In this document: positions 49,515-62,200 of the stretch, piece after piece
Position numbering within the stretch: position 1 is the first letter of the stretch
Layout: each line of letters begins with the position of its first letter
From: Plectrocnemia conspersa
Taxonomy: Eukaryota > Arthropoda > Insecta > Trichoptera > Polycentropodidae
DNA: 64,000 nt
Assembly (NCBI GenBank): GCA_009617715.1
Contig: VTFK01000006.1
Location: 1,364,001 to 1,428,000, forward strand
Reading direction: 5' to 3'
Position numbers and translations under genes: made by a program
Notes under the pieces: model-generated
Seen by the model: the letters and a program-made list of their open reading frames with translations, nothing else
The model's database searches: none
What the model was told of the DNA's origin: nothing

Positions 49515-49640
49515 GGTAGCGACGCCACTGCTTAGAATTCACTAGAAAGTCGCGATCGCGTTCCTAATTCTTGTCCGTCGCGGCCAGGATGTCCTCTTAC
49601 ACGAGCCATCCAGCTTCTCAACGATGTTTTCAGCAATAGC
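49515..49640 (-). repeat. Dispersed repeat H, copy 1
   Basis: CGCGATCGCGTTC, TTGCGGCCAGG-type and GAGCCATCCAGCTTCTCAAC words are shared with 50955-51085. On the - strand copy 2 is open (SLRSWMAHARGAFSSADALA). Probably the end of a non-LTR element. Confidence 0.6.
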
Positions 49641-50954
49641 TGTGTTTTTTTTATGTTTAATGATATCATATTTATTTATATAATGGCCAAGCCATGAAGG
49701 TTAAATTTGAAATAAAAATAAAAATAATCAATTGATAGATGTAACAATTGTTTATCGTTACATTATTTCATATAGTCTTTCTGTAGTAGGACAAACATCG
49801 TTTCGCTTTCAGCAGTATATTTTAGTCGAAACTGAATGTTTGGTTGGTCTCTAATAGAAATGTTTGAAGAAGCCAAAATTTAGCAAGATTGGCAATTTGA
49901 CAAACCGTTTAACCAAACAATGTGCAACCAAAAACTGGAATTGAATATTTTTTAGAATTAAAATTGATATAAATCCTCAAAATAATCTATTTCAAAACAC
50001 TTTCCATGCTACGACGAGATATCTCGTTTATAATACCTGTCTTTGAAAACTGTTATTTTCCGAGCAATACGAGATATCTCATTCGCTTTAAGCTTTCTAT
50101 TTTCGACACAGCAATTTATATTTTAAGTAAATTTTGGTTATGTTAACTGATCTATATTTTATGTACCGTATACTTGTATTTTCATCGAATTCGATATTTT
50201 AATTAAAACCAAAATATAAAAAAGCAAGTTTACAATTAAACATTTTTGAAAATTAGTTAAATTATATTTTAATGTATATTATATAGAAAATATTTTACTG
50301 AATATTAACTAAAAAGTTTATATGCTTTCATAACGAACAAAATACGTATGCTTTCATTTTCATACATGAGCACAATGTGGTTTTATAATATTATTTTCAC
50401 ATTCCTGATTTCTCATATTAAAGTTTAAAATATTGACGAGGTTTATGTAGAATTAATATGAATGAAAATAGTTTTTAATTTTACCATGTAATTATTTATC
50501 ATTTAGTTAATTGATTATTTAGCAACGTTTTCCGGTTACATGGTTCCCGGGAGAGGAATACGAACCCACAAAAAATATTACAATAAATCCTTATAAAATA
50601 TCAAAAATCATGGATAAAACGTTTGACAGCTTAACCCATCAATAGTATATATGGTTTATAAATATACAAAATAAAATAAAATATTCATAATCTAGGTATT
50701 TATTTGTGATACACTTGCATAATAAATTAGATAATTACAACACATAGGTAATTATCAGAAATGACAGAAATAAATATTCTATAAAAGTAAAATCACGTAA
50801 CAATTCACCAAAACAGTCAGGCGTATGAGTGTTACCAGTCGGATTTTTATTTCGAATTGATATTAGCATATAGAAATTTTCAACTTTTGAATTTTTGTAC
50901 GTTATATTTCTGGACATATATAGTCCAGTCCATTTACCCGTTTTAATGTTTATG

Positions 50955-51085
50955 TCTCTAGAGTGTCGCGATCGCGTTCGTTATTCTTGCCCGTTGCGGC
51001 CAGGGCGTCAGCGCTTGAGAACGCTCCTCTTGCATGAGCCATCCAGCTTCTCAACGAGCTTGCAAACACAATGATGTTTTCAGCG
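50955..51085 (-). repeat. Dispersed repeat H, copy 2
   Basis: Same orientation as the copy 1.4 kb upstream; longer, with an extra CAGCGCTTGAGAACGCTCCTC segment. Confidence 0.6.
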
Positions 51086-53124
51086 ATAACTATTAGGAAC
51101 TGTAAAGAGTTATATGATATGGTACTCATCTGTTTGAAGTTTTTAATATATTGGCCATCATGACACATTGGGGTAACCTGTCGATTCATGATGATCAGAT
51201 TTGTAATAAAAAATAAAATAAAATAACGCTATAATATTCGTGTTTCTAAATATTATATTTCCAATTTTAAATATTTTTTATACATTTTTCCATGTAAACT
51301 GAGTGTACATCACCAGAGCGCGCTACCCTGGCGATTGGTAGCAAGCACAAGCGATCTGTCTTGATGATCGAGTAGTAAATACGAATGTTATTCTTCTTTG
51401 AATCGTTCCCTTACTTCTGAGGATCGTGACCATAAATAAAAAAATATTAAAATTTTACTTCAATTTTAAATTTTTTTTTTCTTTCTAATGTACAATTGAT
51501 CTAATTCACATATTTATATTTTTACTTATCAAGATTACATCGATTTACAGAGATCTTCCAACTAATATCACACATATTACGGGTTTTGCGCGAAAAAATC
51601 GGTGCGAGCTATAGCATATTATATAATATTACTTTTATAATATGGGAGGGGGAAGGTCGAATTAAAATATGTTATTAATTATTATTTATATTTTTTTACT
51701 ATTTTGTGACTTGTGTTAAGGCGAACTGCAAATAAAATGACAAAAAACACTGTTTCAAAGACTAAAAAAGTTTACGTATATGATCTGCAATATTTATTTT
51801 TTTAACAAAAGGTGCACAAAAACATCGCTTGCTTCTAAATTTCTGCCCTGTGATTAGTCAGTCGCTCTGAGGGGTGATACCATATATGTAAGTACACAGG
51901 GCGGTATTAGTGTTCTCCCATTTCACTATTGTTATAGGTGAGAACCTCGCTCTACATGATTCTTAATAATAATATCTAATATTTATACTGTTTTATTTAT
52001 AATAAAAAAAAATATATCTTTTTTAATTGAGCCCTGTTATCAATAATAACGTAGATTCGGCGTGTATTTGTTTTTCTTGAGAAAAATAGAGTTTTTAATA
52101 TTCAATCTGGCAACTAGATTCATATGTTTTTTTTATAAATTGAAAAATTAATAAAATAATTACTATGGTAACTGAAAACAATAAATTGTATCTTTAATAA
52201 GATATCAGTGTTATTGACGATTCTGTTCTATAATTAGTCAATAAATTAGAAAATATTGTTTTAAATATAAATCCAAATATCGAACATACTGTTGAGCTTC
52301 AGCGAGTAACATCATTTTCGGGCAGTATCAAGAAATATAAACATCATTTGCGGGCAGTATCAAGAAATTTACAAGGATTTGGAAAAAAACCTTCAAAAAT
52401 TGGTAAGTGATTATTATATATAATAAGGTTTATGCAGAAGTATCTGCTGCTAGATATAACTGATAATAATGATTTTGAACGAAACAACAGGTTAGATTAG
52501 AGTTCAGCAGCGACAAAGAGGAATATTAAATTTGTTATCCCGTTTTAAGCTATGTACATATTATAAAGAATTGTTAGGTAATATTTTAATAATCCACAGC
52601 AGTTGTAAAACATTTTAAAATATTCGTACAAATTTAATTTTTATCAAGAAAATCTATGATAATTTTCTTGAGAAATTTCACAAAATATAAATTTCCGAGT
52701 TAACTCGGGCATGACTGTGAAGGGGTTATTTGGTAATTATCCGTTCTTTTATCCCAGCGCCTTTCTTCTAGGAGCGTTAGGATATGATTGGCTGAGTTCT
52801 CGCAGAAAGTTGTAAGTCGCTAAGCATTTCTTCAAACTACTAAAGGACGCTGTCAACTTTCAAACTATTTTTGGGTACCGAAACGTCTTCGAGAGTCACA
52901 ATCACTTCCTCTTTTGATGACTGATAGAGCCAGAACGTCCACCTTAGCCTATCGCCTATGGCTGTATCCAACCGGCTCCTTAATACGCAGAGTATTGCAC
53001 AATAATCTGTTTATAGGTATGTCAGCTACGATGAGCTGGTCCGGTTCGAACCATTTAATTTTAATATTTTATGATTTTTTCATTCTTACTACGTATTATT
53101 TGTCTATCTTACTTGTATTGGTGT
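51086..53124. other. AT-rich intergenic; no gene
   Basis: 51640-51660 has GGGAGGGGGAAGG. 52300-52360 has a short direct repeat (GGGCAGTATCAAGAAAT twice, about 40 bp apart). 52914-53126 is open for 70 codons without a domain. Confidence 0.35.
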
Positions 53125-53690
53125 AACTATTGGAATACAATACCAGTATTGGGGCATAATTTCCTTCGGTAATATCAGTATTACAAAATGAAATACCGGT
53201 AGTAAAAAAATATTATTTTTTTGAAATCCCTACATGGCTTAGAACTTCGGAATTGACGATGCCATATTGTTTGAAAGTAAATGCGTAGAATAAAATGATG
53301 CTCATTGTAGGAGATTAACCTAAGTATTTTTATCGGGTTAGGATATCAAAGTAGTAGGGCCAAAAATCCCACCTGGCAATATTTCGGCGCATTTAAAAAA
53401 TTATAAAAGGAATACATTTGCGTTATCTCAGGCAAATCGGTACCAAGCAGTTATCAGTAATTGTGTTATGTAACGGAGAAATGACTGCGCCTTTTTTATG
53501 ATAGGGATGGCTGGCGAAGTAAAAACAAAACTAGGTAGTGCATATACGAAATTCTTTCTGTACTATTTGTAATTTGTATCTCCATTCAGACTTATTTTTA
53601 CTCAAATAGTCCACGGAATATGCTTCACTAGACATGTGTTCAATATTAGCAATAAGTATGTTTTTTTTAAAAAAACTAAAATAATGCAAT
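53125..53690 (+). repeat. Dispersed repeat F, copy 2
   Basis: Follows 11440-11990: AATACCGGTAGTA, TTTGAAAGTAAATGCGTAG, CTCATTGTAGGAGATTAA, CGGAATATGCTTCACTA. Confidence 0.6.
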
Positions 53691-55780
53691 ATTCTCTTTT
53701 TCTGTTACTAACTAAATACATATATGTTGTACTAGAATTTTTTTTAAATATTTTTTTATATAATTAATGAAAATAATTTGTAATTAAATATGTTGAAACA
53801 ATAGTTGCCGGGGTATTAAAATGCTTTCGTTTTGCTAATTAATAGATATGCAAGCGATACTCGCATTATAATTGACTATTTTCTCTCTCAGCAATAACGG
53901 TATTATTGCAATGGTATTGATTTAATTTAAATAAATAATACATTTAAAAATCTAGACGGTTATGAATTTATGTATGAACGCATTCTGTACATGATGATGA
54001 TTCGTCGCGTCCTTAAGCCGCGTGATCAAAACAGCTTGCGTTCGCAAGTTTCTCAAACAGTGTGTTCTTTTACCGTGCGAATTATATCTGTCGGTTAGGT
54101 TAGGTTAGTTAGTATATAATTTGATTCTGCTGCTGGGAAATCAAGAAAATCCTCTGGCTTATAAGTTCGATGAGCTATTACGGCCATATTATTATACTCC
54201 TATTTTATAACTTTAATTATTCAATAGCACGCGTAATAAGCACTTGAAATATAAATGCAGATTGTATTAGAATTAAGTATTACTCATAAACTGTATCTGC
54301 ATTCGACCCGGCGACCTGTGATTCGAGAAACGCTCACTTTGGCCACTGAGTCGCGTAGCAAAACACGATATCTCACGCTGACTCGTCGAAAATTATTTGC
54401 GAAACCTTTTTTTGCGCCAGCCCTGTCCCCAAAATAGTTATTATATCGGGGGTCCGAGGAATTTTACTTTTGTATATTGACTTCAGGTAGAGGCGTACCT
54501 GTGCCGGTCGCACGTTCTTACCTGATCAACTGCTAATCCGAGAAACGCGTACAATACCTGTTCATTCTTTTGAATTCTGTGAATGTATAGCAGAAATATA
54601 ACATTTAATATATTTTAAGATGATTGAATACTAAATTAAATTCGTCTATATTTTTCCTATTAGAATAATTAAAATATTTAATTAAAATTTTAATATATTT
54701 TTGATAGGAATAAAATTTTATTTAATTATTTTATAAACAAATATATTATTTTGTTGCTTATAAACGTTCAATTGGAACTAAATTTTGTATTTTACTTGCA
54801 ACGTGTTAAACACGCATATTTAGACTAGTTATCAACCACACCAAGCGGAAAATCTCGACGAAACAAATCATCGATAGACGCCTCTATTGGTCGTTGATGT
54901 TATTACTTGTTATATCAAAAATGAGGAAAATGTTTCCACTTTCTATTAAAATATATATGGTTATAAAAATATTAGCAAAATCATATTTCATTATTTTAGT
55001 TTGTATTAATATTTTAAAATTAATTTTTACCTTATCTAAGGTATAAGATATATAAAGTTATTTTTATCAAAAAAATATTTTTCTACGCCTCCTTTTTATT
55101 GATAGAAGAGTTTAAATGCAATCCATTATGTACTTAACAAAGAATCTCTTCTGTATCTCAATTCTACAAAAGCAAGTTAAGCTTCTCTTCTGTCTGTATT
55201 TCCGCGATTATTTCGGGAATGGATAGTCCGATTTTTACGCGACATTCTATATTGTATATATGTTACAGGCAAAGTATAAATTTCGAAAATGCATACATTA
55301 ACTAGGCAATGTATGTCTTCAAAAGCACCGTAGTACTTTCACAATATATTTTTATATTTATTTGTAGCATAGAAAAGGTTAGCTCGTACCTGTTATTATT
55401 TATTCAAGAAATTATATTACGATGTTAAAAAATATATAAAATGCCATTTTTGAGGCTCGGAATCATTGTTTTATAAGGGCCCGGGCTCGCTCTCAGCGGC
55501 CCTGGTTATTGCCGAAATTTCATAAATTTCCATGTTAATATTGTGTCAATGACTGTCATTGATTATTATATCTCTTCGAAATCAATACGAATAATGTTGA
55601 ATTATAAGTCTGTCTAAAGATTAGGGTAATATTTTTTTGAACATACAATAAATGCTCCATTATTTTTAAATTATAATAAATTGTCTTGATGCTTTTTAGT
55701 TTTGTTGTAATATATTATTAGATGTTTAGAAATTTATATTGAACGTAATTCAAATGTTCCATAAAACGATTGTTTATGAA
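53691..55780. other. AT-rich intergenic with a short TTAGG run
   Basis: 54094-54110 reads GGTTAGGTTAGGTTAG, the insect telomeric unit in an interstitial position. 54295-54370 has a tRNA-like fragment (CGACCCGGCGACC). No gene. Confidence 0.4.
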
Positions 55781-55784
55781 TTAC

Positions 55785-55850
55785 TATTGAGCGAGCGAGC
55801 ATTGATCAGAACAGTGAGCACCCCATGAATAACTATCTGCAAAGAATCCT
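55785..55850 (-). repeat. Dispersed repeat C, short inverted piece
   Basis: GAGCGAGCGAGCATTGATCAG and GAACAGTGAGCACCCCATG match the inverse of the C copies. Confidence 0.55.
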
Positions 55851-56180
55851 TTTCTAAAGAAAAAATTACCTTAAATAAATGCATAAAAAGTATTTATTTA
55901 AACACATATTTCTTAAAATAATTTTCTGTTAAATCGCACCCATTTATATTTATTATTCAAACTATATTTTTAGATTCATAATAACTTATAGTATACTATA
56001 TAATATATTCGAATACTTAATCGTTTACTATTCGATATACTAATATTTGAAGACCCTTAATACCTATTTAAATTGCAAACATATTTTTTATAGTTTTTTT
56101 ATTTCGTGGCAGGTATTATTCCTGCTCTTTCATGCTAATATTTTCTTATAGGAATCGCACGTTTATATGTGTTAAATATA

Positions 56181-56945
56181 AAAATGTACATAGATCAATG
56201 GTGTAAGTCAATGAATAACACCTGAAATACCTATTTAAAATCCCACATATCATATGTCCGATCGATTCCGGGATTTCGGGATTGTAATTTGACGATCCCA
56301 AGATCTCGGTACTGGTCCCGTGAGTGGGAAAATAAATGTTAAAAAATTATTTAGTTATATAAATAATGTTGTACAAATGTATATGTATAAAATGGTTTAG
56401 TGATTATTGCGCACAACGAAAATTCCGATCATAGATGATCAGTACATGACGTATTCTTAAGTATATATGCATATTTAAGACTACGTCAATATATTATATA
56501 TAAAAAATAATGTCTGTAAATATCACAGATGGCGGTATGATTTTAATTTAAAAATATTCTATAATTATATAAGTAATTTTCATTTCATATAATTACAAAA
56601 TTGCTTTCTTAAAAATAGAGAAAAATATAAAGCAGTTGGAATTAAAAATAAATATATTTGACAATCAAACAATCACATATGTTCAAAATTTTCGGTTTCT
56701 GGAATTTTCGTGTGCGCAATTTTCGTTTGCGCAGTAATTCGATCACCGTATAAAAAATATTTAAAATTAAATTTTTTTTTACATACAGAAGTAACTCAAT
56801 ATCAGATAATTTTTATTTGATCAGCTCAATCCGAATTAATAATCACAAATTAAAAACACAAAGTTTCATATGGGAATCGAACCTAGGTCTTTAAGATATT
56901 AGTCACTGGTCTATCATGCTGAATTATTTTTTTAATTAGCTGCAA
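56181..56945. repeat. Two degraded SINE heads around repeat E copy 2
   Basis: 56181-56245 (+) has GGTGTAAGTCAATGA. 56605-56760 is the second copy of repeat E (GGAATTTTCGTGTGCGCAAT). 56865-56945 (-) has the B-box GGTTCGATTCCC and CAGTGACTAATATCTTAAAG. Confidence 0.5.
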
Positions 56946-59340
56946 ACTTACAAAGTTAAGTAAATTGAATAATAAATAATATTTTTTTTTATACATACTT
57001 TATTCATTAGAACGAAGCAGTTTTTTTCCGCTGTGGGTATTTAATATTTTTTTTGAAGAAAATAAATGCATATATTATTTATATTCTATATTAAAACGCC
57101 GTATAATACCAACAATTTTGATATATACGAATGTGTATTTTATTACTTAATGCGTATACAAGATGTTAATTTAAAAATAATACTCTGGGGTCCAGCCGTC
57201 CCCCTGTTCGGACAGCGTGTGTTTTTTTTCTTGCTTTCGTCCGCTAAATGTTAAAATATATTCCCAATTCATTGATACTTTCAACGCGATGGAGCTACAG
57301 CGCACACTTCTCTAGCCTTCATTGGTGAATGGATCATTTCAAAAGTACTTTGACCACCAAGATCGTTTGACTTGCTACAGTCATTTTTTTCGGATGAGGA
57401 GTTAAAGGATCGGTGAACTAGAATTTCCCGGAAACAATCAAGGAGCTGAAAGAGGCAATTATAACATACACTCAATCCGTAACAAGGATATAGATTTTAA
57501 TTAAATAATATATATATGTATATATATTATTTTTCAATATAATTTCTGAACGTACTGTATAAGCACGTTATTTAGTTCTTAAATATTTACTGTATAGTAA
57601 GCATATTTGTATGATTTATTTATTAGTGTATTATATGAAATATTTTCAAACCATTGATCCATTCACTCTTATGAGAGGCGCGAGAGTTCAACGTGGCGGC
57701 AAATTCGAATTTGTTTCCGCGTCGCCATAGCAACCTCTTGCTTATGGCGTTCGCTTGGCGTATTATTATTGCTATTGGCCAGTGGTAGTTTTATATGCGT
57801 ATATTTTTTCTTTTAGATTATAGCACCGACCGGTCGCAGTATGTAGGAAAAACCGGTCTATATATTCCTGTGTCGCGTAAAGTCGGATGAAATGACAGGA
57901 AGGCAATAATTGTATTTATAGATTTCGAGACAAGGTGCAATAGTTCGAGATAAGGATTTTTTCAGGTTCAAAAATTAGGTTTGAATGAATAGCCCAAAGT
58001 GAATGCAATTGTTACTTTATGTTTGTAACTGTTTTCTATGGTACTAAAATATATATATAAAATATATTAATCAGATCTTCGCCACAGAAATTTCTGAAAA
58101 ATTTACCATGTACAAATATATCTCGGCTAATGATTCGCAATAATTTTTCAAAATGGCGTAATTTTAAAATAGTTTAAAATTCCATCCCGTTATTACAAAA
58201 AAATATTTTTTTTTAAATAAAACTTGATCCTTATGGTTACTTTTAAAAATATTTTTATCTTTTACAAGTCTTAAAATTATTCATTGAATCATTTTAGGGC
58301 ACTTTTGTGCTGCGTTTATATTGCTTACATGGATTCACAACAGATTTTGCGTTAGAAGAAGAATTAATCCTATTTTTAATTTATATTAAAGAAGATAAAA
58401 AGTCATTATCGATTTTTACCCTTAGCATACCGCGTATTGTATTCGACGAAAAAGTGTTACAATCAAATTTCGGTGAAGACTTGTCCGATATCATGTACTG
58501 ATAACGTTTCGTTGTATTGTACATCTGTCTTTGTCACAAAACATTGGTGTTTTTATAAGTCTGCTTTAGATCTCCTAATGCTAATTCTATGATATTTTCT
58601 CAACCTTCTGATATTGGTAGAAATACTATCTATTTTAAAGGGTTTATTTTCCGAAGATCCTAAAATCTATTTAATAAATAATTATTTTACAACAGATACA
58701 ATATTTTTTAAATTAAAAATAACATTAAAAACTTATTTTTTCAAACAGGAATCTACCTGATTCTAGCTGCTAGTACTGAAAGATTTTTGAAACTTTATAT
58801 ACGCAAAAAATAGTGCAAAAATGTTGCAGTGTATTTATTTAATAATGTATTTTGCTATAAAAACAATAAATATTAAAAATTAAAACAATACAAATAGCAT
58901 ATGTTAACACTTGATCCGCAAAGAGCTTTTTGTCAACTTTTTCTCTATAAATAATAAAAACACTAAAATAAAAATTTAAAAAAATATATTTACTTTTTAT
59001 TTGCCATTTTAACTTTATGCGCTATCTTACTTTAAAATAGTTGCTATATAATAAATAACAAAATAATTAAAACATAAAAGCTTTTGTTATTTATTAGCAT
59101 TAATGAGCTCTCGTGTTTCAATTTAAATTTTTCGGTATAAGACGCAGACGAAAACCGCGTTTTTGGTCCACTAAAGCCTGACAAAAATGATAAATGAACG
59201 GCGACTGGTCGAAAGTTTTCATAATTTTTGTGGATTAGTAGATTTGTACGTATCCTTGAATCAGGATATGATCGTGAAAATAACAATGATTTGGAATAAT
59301 AAGTATTTTTTTAAAATTATGTCTTCAATTGTCATTACAT
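56946..59340. other. Intergenic; small CG-rich patch at 57670-57850, otherwise featureless
   Basis: 57670-57850 (GCGGCAAATTCG, CGCGTCGCCATAGCAACC, GACCGGTCGCAG) stands out from the AT-rich context. 58307-58501 is open for 64 codons but without domain or splice context. A (TA)n/TG run is at 57508-57530. Confidence 0.35.
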
Positions 59341-59931
59341 AAAGTTTGGCAAATGATCTTCTCCAGCACCATTATAACCGAGCACCGCAGTACTTCGGAA
59401 CTGTACTTACGTTATACGACCAGCATCAACCGACCCTTTTAGGCAGGGTTAGCAGCGAAGGGGTTAAAACGCTGGATGGCGCAGTGGCGCACTATCCGCT
59501 ACTGAAAATATTTTACATGGCAACACTGTCCATTGCCGCGCGCGATTCAAACGAACCGATCTCTGTTGAATTATTTTTTTGCGAAAAAGCATTTCGATCA
59601 GAAGAGACTCGGCGAGAAAACGCTCCACATTTTCAAATTTTCCGATAGGCCGTTTTGGGAAAACGAAGAGCGGAGGTCGGTTGCGTGCGTTGTTCGGTTT
59701 GCGCGTGTGTTAGTGCGTGTGCGTGGTTAGGGTGAGCGAGGGGGAGCGCGGCGCGCGGGGCGCCCGTTCGCCAGTCGCGCTGTCGTTTCGCGCGAGACGG
59801 TCGTGTGTCGCGCGGGCGCCTGTGCACGTTTGACAGTTGCGCGTGTGTCATACGAGTTATTGTCATGCTAGCTTTTCGGAGCGATGGTCTCTTTTGGTGA
59901 TTTCTGTTGAACGATGTGGACTGATATACAG
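59340..59931 (+). promoter_or_regulatory. Large GC-rich promoter region and candidate first exon of a rightward gene
   Basis: 59518-59528 is TGGCAACACTG. 59640-59830 is a strong CG- and GT-rich block (GCGCGGCGCGCGGGGCGCC). A candidate exon ends at ACAG|GTGAGC (59931/59932). The ATG at 59914 would give six codons, MWTDIQ, in phase 0 into the intron, but an upstream ATG (59865) with a stop before it means the exon could equally be all 5' UTR. The organisation fits an insect CpG-rich promoter. The gene itself is not identifiable from the window. Confidence 0.45.
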
Positions 59932-60092
59932 GTGAGCGACAAACTATCGAAAAACATTTAATTTATGATTTAACAAAAAAAGTCAAATAAGACGAATCTC
60001 ATCGCTCTCGCGGCACAGTTCCATTACAAGTATAAGAAACATTGCTAAAGTGTTATTTACATTCATATAGATATATGCAGTATAATAATATT

Positions 60093-60130
60093 TATATGTA
60101 TATATAAATATATATATATATTTATATATG

Positions 60131-60188
<58 letters not shown>
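60093..60188. repeat. (TA)n microsatellite
   Basis: TATATA run of about 95 bp with a few TG/GT interruptions. A shorter one is at 63384-63405. Confidence 0.9.
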
Positions 60189-60429
60189 TAGTAACACACG
60201 CGAATAAATTTCATCATTGTGATACACACTACTAGTTAGTAGGCAGCAGCAAAATAATTCAATATGATTTTTAATAAAAAAATATTTAATTTTATATATG
60301 CCAATTAACGAATAGTTAAAGTAGTTTAAAAGTATGTATGTGATAGATGTTGTAGGTGTTTTTATCGTCTTTTGACGTAGATAAAATTTGACGCATGTCT
60401 ATTGTTTTTGTCGCGTGAATTTTCAAACA

Positions 60430-61230
60430 GCCCGCGAGCTGTCAAACATATCGGCCCATGTGATTGGCGGCCGGCCATGTCGCACATGTTTTGTTTTCTT
60501 CTATTGCCTCGCGAGTTTTAAATTCTAGCGGGTTTCTCCGCCGACCCCTCCCGCGCCCCTCTCGCCCACAGCGCCGCAGCTGCCTCGGCGCGGCTATCAA
60601 ATATTGAACCTCGCACGCGCGTCGCCGGCGGCGTTCGCCGCGAGCGAAGGTCACGCGAAAATCAAATATTTAATTCTTTTAGCGCAGATTTATCTCATTT
60701 TGCGTCAACGATCGATAGCATAGATCGGATCGTCTAACTAAAATATTCGAATTTGAGTTGCGATTCGACGAGCGGACGTTTATTTTATGACGACCGTGCA
60801 ACGTTGGTTATGTTGAAATTGTCCGCGCAGTAGAAGGGGACGGCGCCAGCTAGCGCTCGCTGTGTCTGTGTTTATGCCTTCGAAAATAAGTGCGCGATAT
60901 CTCCGTCCCGCTCGCCGGCCCCTTCTCCGGTGCGCGAGCGAGCGAGACGAAGCTTCGGCGGTGTCGTCCGTTGCCGTGAGGCCGTTGGAAACGTGCCAGC
61001 CGGTTCGGCCGCGACGTACGTGCCGTCTTCCGTCTCGCTCCGCCCTGCATGCGCGAGAGCGAGAGCGCCGACCGGACGCGCTTCGCCTCGCTCGCGCGAA
61101 CATTGGAAACCTGCCAGTCAGCCCGCTATTTCTCCTCGCTCGCTTCGTGTTCCAGCGATCTATGTATTTTTGTACGAGTCTAGCGAGAACGACGCCCGAC
61201 GTTTCGAACGCTAGAACCCGTTCGATAAAT
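60430..61230. promoter_or_regulatory. GC-rich blocks downstream of candidate exon 1
   Basis: 60430-60660 (CGCCGGCGGCGTTCGCCGCG) and 60770-61230 are dense in CG dinucleotides. Open frames up to 133 aa occur on both strands in overlapping frames, as expected from few AT-rich stop codons; none shows a domain or repeats a frame consistently. They may be alternative promoters or first-intron enhancers. Confidence 0.4.
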
Positions 61231-61289
61231 AAAAATATATTTTTAAAAATTAACGAAATATAAAAAAAAAATTCAAATTTTGTTTCATT

Positions 61290-61640
61290 TCCCGCCGCTC
61301 GGATTGGAAAGCTACGCGTTCATTAGAATTTTATAGTGTACTCGGTCGCCATGGCGACCCGTTGCGGCGTCGTCCGGGGGCGTTCCCCGCGACTGCTCTA
61401 TTTTCCCCGAGCGCTTATGATATGTCGCGACTTCGAAAATCGCGGCGGCGCGCTTTTCGAAAATTTTCGTACATGGCCGAAGAGCGGCGAGCTCTCGAGG
61501 CCTCGAGGTTTTCGATCGCACAAAACGAGTTGTTGCAACGCCGCTCCGAGGACTTATATAAGAGCGGCGGACGTTCATGTTCGTTTTGATACTTGTGCAT
61601 TAAAACGACGCAAGTTCAGCGAAGACTTCGGCTAAGCTCG
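61290..61640 (+). promoter_or_regulatory. GC-rich block with a TATA box
   Basis: TTATATAAGAGCGGCGG at about 61552-61568 gives a strong TATA box in a GC-rich block, predicting a start near 61585-61590. No initiator of the TCAGT type is at that distance; AGTTCAGCG follows at about 61613. It abuts repeat D, so it could belong to a mobile element rather than to a gene. Confidence 0.4.
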
Positions 61641-62200
61641 TTAGCCAGCCTGATACTCAATTTTATTTTTTAAAACTTTAAAAAGTATAAAATTCGTAAT
61701 TTGTTTTTTTTTATTCAAAAATTTGTTATTTAACTCATATTTTTTAACGAAGTTTTTATTAGCCGCAATTTTAAAACAATATGGCGGATGAAGTTGGCTA
61801 ATGAGATTAGCCGAGATACTTACAATGCCGATTTTTCAGAAAAGTTTGTTGTAAATATAATTAAAACTATATCCATATACTCTAAAAACTTTTTTAATTT
61901 AAATTTTATTTCAAAATTTAAATTTTTTTGAAATTTGTGATAGTTGCTATTTTGCAACAAGATGGCGGATCAAGTAAAATTTTCAGAAAAAATTATGCCA
62001 CAATATTTTTTTAACATTAAGTATATTTTAAAATCTATTATAAACTATTTTTGACTTTTAATTACAATTACTGCCGCCATTTTCATACAAAATGGCGGAT
62101 CAGACTAGCTAACTATTTTTTGAAAATAATTTGATGGAAATCTGACAAAAAATATGTTATATCCCGTGTATTAAAGTTGCGATATCATATTGAAATCTTC
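61625..62200 (+). repeat. Repeat D: about 150-bp diverged tandem units with ATGGCGGAT
   Basis: Three units carry ATATGGCGGATGA (61780), AGATGGCGGATCA (61961) and AAATGGCGGATCA (62090). The last is part of a palindrome, GCCGCCATTTT-CATAC-AAAATGGCGG (62072-62097). It starts with CGTTAGCCAGCCTGAT as in aquarius intron 4. Each unit carries a perfect YY1/Pho core. Confidence 0.55.

Noticed and set aside
54094..54110. Telomere proximity
   Set aside because: Only about three TTAGG units; interstitial short runs are common and the flanks are ordinary.
60093..60188. TATA box cluster
   Set aside because: A long (TA)n microsatellite, not a positioned promoter element.
60442..61635. Many overlapping 60-133 aa open frames on both strands
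   Set aside because: They overlap in several frames, show no domains and follow simply from GC-rich sequence with few stops.
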